From Promethearchaeota archaeon (GTDB taxonomy: Archaea > Asgardarchaeota > Lokiarchaeia > Sigynarchaeales > SOKP01), in NCBI GenBank assembly GCA_019058515.1, contig JAHPYY010000173.1, positions 91,063 to 155,062 on the forward strand: 64,000 nt of DNA, written 5' to 3'. The notes below the pieces were generated by a model. The model saw nothing but the letters and a program-made list of their open reading frames with translations, searched no databases and was not told where the DNA came from. Below are positions 1-7,873 of the stretch, one piece after another. The position numbers were made by a program, and so were the translations under genes. Position 1 is the first letter of the stretch. Each line of letters opens with the position of its first letter.

Positions 1-65
1 ACATTTAAATAGGAAAAGTGATCTATTATTATTATACCTTTATAAAAAAATATTAAACGAGTATT

Positions 66-2570
66 ATGAGTGATTTTAAAGAAAATTTAAGATCTAATGG
101 GAAAAATCCAAAATTTCCTATAGCACATGCTCATGATTTATTATCCCGCTCAAAGTGGCTTCGTAATTATTATTTTACAGGACATAAAAGGAAATGGAAT
201 AATCTATTTATGTTTTTTACCACTGGTGTTGAATGGGATGTGATATTACATGAGGGTGATTTTTATGTAGCCCCAGATCTTTTAGATATGCTTGGATTTA
301 AAAAGAAGGGAGTATATTACTCAGCAGAATCAATGGCTATACCTGTAAAAGTACCCGATAATCTTTGGGAACTATCATTACCCGAACGTAGAACTATTTT
401 CTTTGAAACAGTTATATTGAATTATGTTCCACAAGAAATTATTTCTGAAAATGATTTGATTGCTGGTGGCCGATTCAGCACAATGCTTAGTCGTTGTTTG
501 GATAAAAAACAAGCAAAAAAATATTGGAAGCAAACTTTCAAAAACCGAGTATCTATAAGAGAATTCCATAATAATGGTTTTGGAAATGCTGGAGCGACAG
601 CAGGACATATTATTTGTGATTATGAAACAGTTCTGAAAAAGGGGTTTAAATATATTTATGAAAACATAAAGAACCATTATGAAAAATTATCTGAGAAAGA
701 AAAAAAGGGGCCAAAAGGCAATGAATTAAGAGCAATGATGCGTTCGGCAGAAATTCCAAAAAAATTAGCTAAGAAATACACGGATAAGTGTCGTAAATTG
801 AAGGAAACAGCTTCTACACCTGAAAGAGTCAAAGAACTCGAACAAATGGCAAAAAATCTTGAATATGTTCCTTGGAAACCTGCAGAAACATTTTGGCAAG
901 GTCTCCAAGCAATATGGATAACTCACATGCTTATAATGGCCGAAGAATCATATCCTGGACCAGGAACATCGTTTGGACGCTTTGACCAGCATCTTTGGCA
1001 TTTATACAAAAAAGATGTACTGGAAGAGAAGAATATAACAAAAGATTTTGCTAAAGAAATTTTAGGTAGTTTTTGGTTCCATTGCCATACTGCATATGAT
1101 GCATTGATGGTGCTAGGTGGAAAACATGGGATTAATTCTTCTTTTGGTCAATTAATTACACTATCTGGATGTGGTCCAAATGGCGAGGATCTTACAAATG
1201 AATTAACTTACACAATTTTGGAAGTAATTGATGAATGGTATCCTAGTCTTGAGCCAAAACCTAATATAAGGCTCCACAGAAACTCACCACAACGATTATT
1301 AGATATCATTGTAGATATGATTAGTCGAACTCAAGGAAGTCCATTCTTACTTAATTTTGATGAGAGGAGCATTGCTGGAATGGTGTTAGAAGGTGTTCCT
1401 AAAGAATTGGCTTGGGATTATGGTATAGTGGGTTGCTTAGAAAATACTATGCAGGGAAATGATCGTTCTGGTACTGTTAATTGTAATTTAAATCTGGCTA
1501 AGAGTATTGAATTAACTTTATGGAATGGAAAAAATATGCCAATTGATGATCCTAAAAAATCTAAAAAACAATTAGGTCCAAAATCTGGTGATCCAGAGAA
1601 TTTTGAAACATGGGAGGAATTTTGGAATGCTTGGGTTAAGCAAATCAAATATTTAATCAGACATATTGTTGATGTTTACAATCCTTTTGAAATTTTTAGA
1701 TCGGATTTCTTGCCCACCCCTTATGTGTCTACAATTATACGAGGATGTGCTGAAAAGGCTTTAGATGTGCGTAGTGGGGGTCCAGAATTAAGATTTGTTA
1801 CAATTGAAGGTGTGGGATATGCTACAACTGTAGATTCGTTATTGGCCATTAAAAAGTTTGTATATGATGATAAAAAGTACACTATAACACAAGTTAAAAA
1901 GGCATTATTAAATGATTATAAAGGAAGCAAGGAACAAACAATAATGCAATCAATGTTTCAAAAGAAAGCTCCTAAATATGGCAATAATGAGGATGAACCA
2001 GATGAGATCGGAAGAAAAGTTATGGAAACTTGGTGTAATGAGTGCTGGAATTATAAAACTCCTAATGATTTCCAATTTAGACCTGGAATGTTATCTTGGA
2101 ATTATTGGGCGGGTCCAGATGCATCAAAATGTGTTGCCACTCCTAATGGAAGAAATTCTGGAACATTTTTATCAAACGCAATTTGTCCCTCGACAGGTGC
2201 AGTAAATAGTGGTCCTTCTGCAGTGACAAATTCAGTTGGAAATGTGATTGGAGGAAAAACCGCAAATAATGAATATGTAAATTATCTACCAAATGGTACA
2301 AGCCATACAGTTACTTTTAATCCAAGTGTATTTCTTAGAGATAAAGAACATAAAGAGAAATTCAAAGCATATTTACGTGGATATATTGAAAATGGAGGTA
2401 CAGCATTGCAAATTAATATGGTGAATTCTGAAATGCTTCGCGATGCTCAAAAACATCCTGAAAATTATAAAGAATTATTAGTTAGAGTTACTGGATACAA
2501 TGCTTATTTCGTAACCATTGGAAAAGAATTACAAGAGGAAATTATATCAAGAGAGATGCAGGTAATTTAA
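66..2570 (+). CDS. Glycyl radical enzyme (pyruvate formate-lyase/diol dehydratase superfamily)
   Basis: An 834-residue protein, the usual length for this superfamily. The active-site loop reads VGCLEN with the thiyl cysteine at about residue 457. The C-terminal glycyl-radical motif RVTGYNAYF has the radical glycine at about residue 810. A single Cys followed by Leu-Glu, rather than the Cys-Cys pair of true pyruvate formate-lyase, places it among the eliminase and fumarate-adding enzymes (dehydratases, C-N lyases, aryl/alkylsuccinate synthases); the substrate cannot be read from sequence. It is a cytoplasmic, strictly anaerobic radical enzyme. The start is the ATG preceded by an A/T-rich TTTATAAAAA stretch about 20 nt upstream. 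It is followed by a flavin-binding-like protein and its own activase, so the three form an operon. Confidence 0.9.
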   Translation: MSDFKENLRSNGKNPKFPIAHAHDLLSRSKWLRNYYFTGHKRKWNNLFMFFTTGVEWDVILHEGDFYVAPDLLDMLGFKKKGVYYSAESMAIPVKVPDNLWELSLPERRTIFFETVILNYVPQEIISENDLIAGGRFSTMLSRCLDKKQAKKYWKQTFKNRVSIREFHNNGFGNAGATAGHIICDYETVLKKGFKYIYENIKNHYEKLSEKEKKGPKGNELRAMMRSAEIPKKLAKKYTDKCRKLKETASTPERVKELEQMAKNLEYVPWKPAETFWQGLQAIWITHMLIMAEESYPGPGTSFGRFDQHLWHLYKKDVLEEKNITKDFAKEILGSFWFHCHTAYDALMVLGGKHGINSSFGQLITLSGCGPNGEDLTNELTYTILEVIDEWYPSLEPKPNIRLHRNSPQRLLDIIVDMISRTQGSPFLLNFDERSIAGMVLEGVPKELAWDYGIVGCLENTMQGNDRSGTVNCNLNLAKSIELTLWNGKNMPIDDPKKSKKQLGPKSGDPENFETWEEFWNAWVKQIKYLIRHIVDVYNPFEIFRSDFLPTPYVSTIIRGCAEKALDVRSGGPELRFVTIEGVGYATTVDSLLAIKKFVYDDKKYTITQVKKALLNDYKGSKEQTIMQSMFQKKAPKYGNNEDEPDEIGRKVMETWCNECWNYKTPNDFQFRPGMLSWNYWAGPDASKCVATPNGRNSGTFLSNAICPSTGAVNSGPSAVTNSVGNVIGGKTANNEYVNYLPNGTSHTVTFNPSVFLRDKEHKEKFKAYLRGYIENGGTALQINMVNSEMLRDAQKHPENYKELLVRVTGYNAYFVTIGKELQEEIISREMQVI

Positions 2571-2577
2571 AGAGGTG
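2571..2577 (+). promoter_or_regulatory. Shine-Dalgarno-like site deciding the start of the second gene
   Basis: AGAGGTG lies directly after the stop of the glycyl radical enzyme and 6 nt before ATG 2584. The GTG inside it (2575) is an in-frame alternative start, but its use would leave no room for a ribosome binding site, so ATG 2584 is preferred. Confidence 0.5.
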
Positions 2578-2583
2578 AAACAA

Positions 2584-3474
2584 ATGGAAGTGAAAAGAAA
2601 TCATGATTTATGGAAAAAAGAATTAAGTAAAGAAGCCTGTGATTTCACTCAAAAAATAGCAATGGTAAAATTAATGAGCACTATTGATGAAAAAGGATGG
2701 CCACACATAACATTTATCTCAAATAATAAAGCTAAGTCTCCTAATCAAGTTGTATGGGGAGAATTCATGCATGGTAAATCAAAAAGATACATCCAAGAGA
2801 ATTCTAAACATGGATATTTTTATATGTCGGGAAAGAAACCTTTGATGATGTTACAGATTAAAGCTGACTTTTCACATATTCTAAAATCAGGTGAAGATCT
2901 CGATGATTTTAATAATACACCTGAAATGCGGTATTCAACAACTATGAATGTTTGGAGAGCATTCTATAGTAATGTCGTATCAGTTTCCCCACTTCAGAAG
3001 ATATCAATTGGAAAACTCTTAAAAGGGATAATTTTCAATTTATGGGCAAAGGGAGCAGCAAAGACAGGTAATTCTAAAGAAAGACTTGATTATAACGGTA
3101 AACAAATTTTCACTGGAGTTATGAATCCAAAATTTTTAGCATTTATAGACCCAGTTGATAACTATCCGATAGTCTTACCCTGTTTTCAAGCAATTGCTGC
3201 TGATAATACAAAGCTAGTCTTTCCACCTACTATGTTTAAGGAGCAATTAGCATCCATTCCTGAAAACAGCAAAATCGCAATATATGGATTAAACTCAGAA
3301 TTTATAGCACATATGGTAAAAGGCGCATTTATGGGATATAAGAAATATCGAGGTGTCACATTAGGTTCGGTTGGTATTGAAGAAGTCTATAATGCTGTAC
3401 CTCCCCTACCAGGCATTATTTATCCAGAACTTGAAGTACTCCCTGAAATTACAACTTTTGAAATGCCTGAATAA
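2584..3474 (+). CDS. Pyridoxamine 5'-phosphate oxidase-like flavin-binding split-barrel protein
   Basis: About 296 residues. The N-terminal part (IAMVKLMSTIDEKGWPHITF, then NQVVWGEFMHGKSKRYI) resembles the flavin-binding split-barrel fold of the PNPOx-like superfamily; a second half of similar character follows. No substrate can be assigned. It lies 13 nt downstream of the glycyl radical enzyme and upstream of the activase, so it is probably co-transcribed. It may give redox support to the radical enzyme or act on its product; that is inference from position only. An alternative GTG start at 2575 would add three residues. Confidence 0.6.
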   Translation: MEVKRNHDLWKKELSKEACDFTQKIAMVKLMSTIDEKGWPHITFISNNKAKSPNQVVWGEFMHGKSKRYIQENSKHGYFYMSGKKPLMMLQIKADFSHILKSGEDLDDFNNTPEMRYSTTMNVWRAFYSNVVSVSPLQKISIGKLLKGIIFNLWAKGAAKTGNSKERLDYNGKQIFTGVMNPKFLAFIDPVDNYPIVLPCFQAIAADNTKLVFPPTMFKEQLASIPENSKIAIYGLNSEFIAHMVKGAFMGYKKYRGVTLGSVGIEEVYNAVPPLPGIIYPELEVLPEITTFEMPE

Positions 3475-3477
3475 AAA

Positions 3478-3495
3478 AATTTCTTCTTTTTTTTA
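3478..3495 (+). terminator. T-rich intergenic run, possible archaeal terminator
   Basis: Just after the split-barrel gene the + strand carries TTTCTTCTTTTTTTTTA, the oligo-T type of signal that ends transcription in archaea without a hairpin. If it works, the activase has its own promoter, or readthrough is partial. Confidence 0.35.
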
Positions 3496-3555
3496 TATAT
3501 AATGAATTGATATTGGGTTTGATATTAAATTTAGATTTATATATCCATATTATTG

Positions 3556-4514
3556 ATGGTTTCAGACTTGATAAGAATAAAGCAAGGATTAATTTTTGAG
3601 ATTCAAAAAATGTCAACAGAGGATGGACCAGGAATTCGAACGACAATATTTTTTAAGCAATGTCCATTAAACTGTAAGTGGTGTCATAATCCAGAATCTA
3701 TATTGAAAAAGAAGCAAATTGAATGGTTTAAACATAAATGCATTGGATGTAAAACATGTATAGATACATGTCAACAAGATGCATTGCGATTTGAGGAGGA
3801 TGGATTGCACATTGATCGCAAAAAGTGTATAGGATGCGGGAGTTGTGTATTAAAATGTCCAAGTACTGCTTTACACATGTTTGGAGAATTATGGGTAATA
3901 GATGATCTATTTCGAGAGATTAATAAGGATAAAGTATATTATGAAAAATCAAAAGGGGGTATTACGGTTTCTGGAGGAGAACCAACCATTCAATCAGATT
4001 TTGTGTTAGAATTGTTGAAAAAATGCAAAAATATGGGATTTCAACCGCTTTAGATACATGTGGTTATGCATCAAAAAAAATTTATCAAAAACTTCTTCAG
4101 TATGTTGATTTAGTCTTATTAGACATTAAGGAGATCAACTCAAAGAAGCATAAAGCATTTACAGGTGTTCCAAATGAACTAATCCTTGAAAATGCTATTT
4201 GGATTTCTCAATACTTAGCTAAAAAGGATAAGGAAATTTGGATTAGAACTCCAATAATTCCTTCCTACACAGCTACTAAAGAGAATATATTAGGAATTGG
4301 AAATTTTATTGTACATCAATTAAATAATTTTCCCTCGAGATGGGATTTATTGGCGTTTAATAATTTATGTGTGTCAAAATACGAACGATTGAATCTGATC
4401 TGGTCTTTAAAAGATAGAGATTTAATGACTAAAGAAAAAATCGAGAATTTTTACGAGATAGCTAGATCGACTGGGGTTATAAATGTACAATGGTCTGGTT
4501 TTACTAAGAAATAA
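3556..4514 (+). pseudogene. Glycyl radical enzyme activase (radical SAM), split by a one-base frameshift
   Basis: The first frame (3556-4053) holds the radical-SAM cluster motif CPLNCKWCHNPES (CX3CX2C) and two ferredoxin-type 4Fe-4S motifs (CIGCKTCIDTC and CIGCGSCVLKC), as in activases of the glycerol dehydratase/BssD class. The second frame (to 4514) continues the same protein: DTCGYAS, VLLDIKEINS and the C-terminal SAM-binding part. The frames join near 4035 at ATGGGATTTC. One extra base after GGG would restore NMGISTALDTCGYAS, so a single-base deletion is the simplest explanation. The real protein would be about 320 residues, normal for the family. It should install the glycyl radical on the enzyme at 66-2570. 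The TTG at 3553 is a less likely start than ATG 3556. Either a recent mutation or an assembly error in a G run. Confidence 0.8.
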
Positions 4515-4670
4515 TAGTTGCTTCATTCATCTTCTACTAATTTTATAGATTAATGTTATATTATTAAGTAACTTAAAAATTAAGAAGTAAATTGTTTTTA
4601 CATCAAATTTAAATCAAAATTATTTCTTTTTTAAGATATTTCAGATTAATTATCATTTTTATACTAAATA

Positions 4671-5537
4671 ATGAAAAAGATATATACGAAAATACATGAT
4701 ATTTTAGAAATTGGTTATGATTTTCCCACAGTAATGATGGGAGTCATAAATTTAAGTCCTGAATCTTTCTATAAAGGCTCTGTTTATGTAGAACCTGAAA
4801 AAATTAAAAATGCTGCTTTAGAAATGGTAAAAAACGGTGCTGATATATTAGATATTGGTGGTCGTTCAACTGCCCCTTGGTCTGATAAAATTTCAATAGA
4901 AGAAGAAGTAAATAGGATGAAAATAGCTATGGAAAATGTTTGTGGAATAATACCAGATACCATACTAATATCAGTTGATACTCAATATCGAAAGGTTGCT
5001 GAAGTAAGTCTCGAATTAGCTAATAAATACCAAAAGAAAATAATTATAAACGATGTGAGTAGTCTTAAAACCGATCCTAGTTTGGAGGATTTCGTTGTAG
5101 ACAACGACCTCCCGTTGATTATCATGGCCTCAAAAGATGTACCAGGTGACTTACTAACTATAGAGCAGATTATGGAGGAATTTAAGATTACAATCGAAAG
5201 GCTTAGTTCTAAAGGCTACAATGAAAACCAAATTATACTTGATCCCGGGATTGGAAGGTGGATTAAGCAGAAAATCCCTGAATATGACTTAAAAATCCTC
5301 GCTAATTTAGAAAAACTAAGGGTGCTGAACAAACCTATACTAATAGCGGTGTCGCGGAAATCGTTTATAGGGGTGATCTTGAATAAACCTGACCCAAGCG
5401 AGCGTTTATACGGCTCGTTATCGGCAACAGCAATTTCGGTGTTCAATGGCGCACATATCATTAGAACCCACGATGTGGATGACAATTTATCAGATATACT
5501 AAAGTTAGCATATGCATTAAGAAGGATGAAGGAATAA
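4671..5537 (+). CDS. folP: Dihydropteroate synthase-family pterin-binding enzyme
   Basis: 288 residues, the normal FolP size. Diagnostic segments: MGVINLSPESFYKG (MGI/VxNxTPDSF-like start), GADILDIGGRSTAP, ISVDT, IINDVSS, ILDPGIGRW and ISVSRKSF-like AVSRKSFIG, ending with IIRTHDV. These build the TIM barrel that joins a pterin diphosphate to p-aminobenzoate or an equivalent arylamine. The enzyme feeds tetrahydrofolate or tetrahydromethanopterin synthesis; which of the two is not decidable here. It stands alone between the activase and gyrB, with about 150 nt of A/T-rich sequence upstream. Confidence 0.85.
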   Translation: MKKIYTKIHDILEIGYDFPTVMMGVINLSPESFYKGSVYVEPEKIKNAALEMVKNGADILDIGGRSTAPWSDKISIEEEVNRMKIAMENVCGIIPDTILISVDTQYRKVAEVSLELANKYQKKIIINDVSSLKTDPSLEDFVVDNDLPLIIMASKDVPGDLLTIEQIMEEFKITIERLSSKGYNENQIILDPGIGRWIKQKIPEYDLKILANLEKLRVLNKPILIAVSRKSFIGVILNKPDPSERLYGSLSATAISVFNGAHIIRTHDVDDNLSDILKLAYALRRMKE

Positions 5538-5861
5538 TAACTAGTATTCTCAAGATTGGTTTCAAATTATAAAGAATTAAAACGAATATTCTACAATTTC
5601 GTACAAAACTTATTACTTACCTTGAAGTTCCATAAGCATCTAAATCAGAAAATTAATTCTCTTTTCTAAATCGAGAATCAGAAATTAATCTAAAGCTTCA
5701 AGGAAGCTATTATGTTCGAACTATTTAAGTTTTAAAACGATTAAAAAACTGCAATGCACTTAAATGTTAGGATTGCTTATTATTATATGTAAATCGTTAA
5801 AATATCAGTGAAAATTGATATAATTTACTTTTACAAACTTAATTAGGAACGCTTGCTTCTC
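5538..5861. other. Intergenic region upstream of gyrB
   Basis: A 324-nt A/T-rich gap with no convincing gene on either strand. It contains an 8-bp inverted repeat (CCTTGAAG near 5631 and CTTCAAGG near 5696) about 58 nt apart, of unknown meaning. The gyrB promoter should lie here, and several A/T-rich stretches near 5780-5830 could serve as TATA elements. Confidence 0.4.
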
Positions 5862-7838
5862 ATGTCTAATAACACCCCTAATCAAGATTCGTACGACGCT
5901 CAGGACATCCAAGTTTTGAAAGGCTTGGATGGCGTTAGGAAGCGTCCAAGTATGTATATTGGAGACCAAGGAAAAAAAGGACTCCATCATCTAATTTTTG
6001 AAGTCTTGGACAACAGTGTAGACGAAGCAATGGGTGGATTTGCTGATAAAATAAGCGTGGTATTCAATAAAGATAATTCCGTCTCGGTTGCGGATAACGG
6101 CCGTGGAATACCAATCGATATACACCCAGAATTTAAAAAGCCAGCGGTCGAAGTCATTATGGAACACCTTCATTCGGGAGGTAAATTCGACAGTAAAAGC
6201 TATAAAATATCGGGGGGTTTACACGGAGTTGGATTGTCCGTTGTCAACGCGCTAACTGAATGGTTAATTGTAGAAATCCATCGCGATGGAAATAAGTATG
6301 TCCAAAAATTTTCAAAAGGAAAAAAACAGTCAGAACCAGAAATTTCAGAGGTTAAAAATAACAAATCAGGAACTGAAATATCCTTCTACCCCGATAATAA
6401 TATTTTTGAATTTGATCCCAACGAAAGGATATTCACATTCTCAACGATCGCAAATCGGATGCGGGAGCTAGCCTTTTTGACTCCACAAGCAAAATTCGAG
6501 ATTTACGATGAGGTTACGGAAGAAGAAGAAGTATTCTATTATAAGGGGGGATTAAAGGAGTTTATAACCTATCTAAACAAAGATAAAATGCCTATACACA
6601 ACGATGTTATAACTCTCCAGGATACATTTGAAGAGGATGGGGGTAGAATGTATCAAGTTGATATCGCTATGCAGTACAATCAAGGATATCAAACCAATGT
6701 GTTAACCTACGCAAATACTATTAACACCATCGAGGGGGGTACCCATTTAACTGGGTTCAAATCGGCACTCACAAGAACTTTAAACACATACATTGAAAAG
6801 GACATGGACAAGAAGTACAAAGACCACGTTCTCTCTGGGAGTGACACGAGAGAAGGTTTATCAGCAGTAATTTCAGTTAAAATCCCTGATCCTCAATTCG
6901 AAAGCCAAACTAAAATCAAGCTTGGAAATCCTGAAATTAGACAAATGGTAAGTCAAGTTATTACGGAAAAACTTTATCAATATATGGAAGAAAATCCCGA
7001 AACTGCTAAAAAACTGTTATTGAAATCGATAAGCGCAAAAGCAGCTCGAGAAGCGGCTCAAAAAGCGAGGTCTCTCGTTCGTAGGAAATCGGCGTTAGAT
7101 AGCGCTAGATTACCGGGAAAGCTGGCCGATTGCTCTTCCAACAATCCGGAAGAATCTGAGATCTTTATAGTTGAAGGGAATTCAGCTGGGGGAACTGCTA
7201 AGCAAGGGAGAGATCGAGAATACCAAGCGATTTTACCTTTAAGGGGTAAAATTTTGAACGTAGAAAAAGCTAGAATGGACAAGATCTTAAAAAATAACGA
7301 AATTCAGTCCATAATCAAAGCATTGGGAGTCGGCGTTCAAGGCGTAAATGATGAGGATTTTAACATTGACAATTTGAGGTATTATAAAGTGATAATCTTT
7401 TGCGACGCAGATGTGGATGGACATCACATCGAAACTTTATTGCTTACGTTCTTTTTTAGGTACATGCGGCCGTTAATTGACGAAGGTTATTTGTATATGG
7501 CTGTGCCTCCCTTGTACAAGTTATCCTATCGTAAATCGAGTGAATATGTATATACTGATGCAGATAGAGATAAAAAGTTAGAAGAACTTGTGGAAAAATA
7601 CAAGTTAAAAAATACATCCAGTATTAAAATCCAAAGATATAAGGGATTAGGAGAGATGAATCCTGACGAGCTTTACGACACAACCATGAATAGGGATTCG
7701 CGTATCCTCAAACAGGTTACATATGAGGATTATCTCGAGAACGACCTCATCTTTACTAAGCTAATGGGCAAAGAAGTCAAAGCCCGAAAAAAGTTCATAA
7801 TTGAGCACTATAGTGATGTTAGGACTTTAGACATTTAA
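5862..7838 (+). CDS. gyrB: DNA gyrase subunit B
   Basis: About 658 residues. GHKL ATPase motifs come first (EVLDNSVDEAMGG, DNGRGIP, GGLHGVGLSVVNAL). The TOPRIM domain follows with EGNSAGGTAKQGRD, ILPLRGKILNVEKAR and CDADVDGHHI, and the family C-terminus YKGLGEMN. The length fits the short bacterial-type GyrB without the E. coli insertion. It is the ATPase subunit of the type IIA topoisomerase that introduces negative supercoils. The start chosen is ATG 5862 (MSNNTPNQD), with TAGGA upstream; a TTG at 5853 is in frame but less likely. gyrA follows after 35 nt, so the two are an operon. Gyrase in archaea is of bacterial origin. Confidence 0.97.
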   Translation: MSNNTPNQDSYDAQDIQVLKGLDGVRKRPSMYIGDQGKKGLHHLIFEVLDNSVDEAMGGFADKISVVFNKDNSVSVADNGRGIPIDIHPEFKKPAVEVIMEHLHSGGKFDSKSYKISGGLHGVGLSVVNALTEWLIVEIHRDGNKYVQKFSKGKKQSEPEISEVKNNKSGTEISFYPDNNIFEFDPNERIFTFSTIANRMRELAFLTPQAKFEIYDEVTEEEEVFYYKGGLKEFITYLNKDKMPIHNDVITLQDTFEEDGGRMYQVDIAMQYNQGYQTNVLTYANTINTIEGGTHLTGFKSALTRTLNTYIEKDMDKKYKDHVLSGSDTREGLSAVISVKIPDPQFESQTKIKLGNPEIRQMVSQVITEKLYQYMEENPETAKKLLLKSISAKAAREAAQKARSLVRRKSALDSARLPGKLADCSSNNPEESEIFIVEGNSAGGTAKQGRDREYQAILPLRGKILNVEKARMDKILKNNEIQSIIKALGVGVQGVNDEDFNIDNLRYYKVIIFCDADVDGHHIETLLLTFFFRYMRPLIDEGYLYMAVPPLYKLSYRKSSEYVYTDADRDKKLEELVEKYKLKNTSSIKIQRYKGLGEMNPDELYDTTMNRDSRILKQVTYEDYLENDLIFTKLMGKEVKARKKFIIEHYSDVRTLDI

Positions 7839-7873
7839 TTTACTCTTTTTTAATACAAATAAGAGGATTTAAT

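Noticed and set aside
3990..4060. Programmed frameshift in the activase
   Set aside because: No slippery heptamer or downstream stem is evident; a one-base deletion at GGG is simpler.
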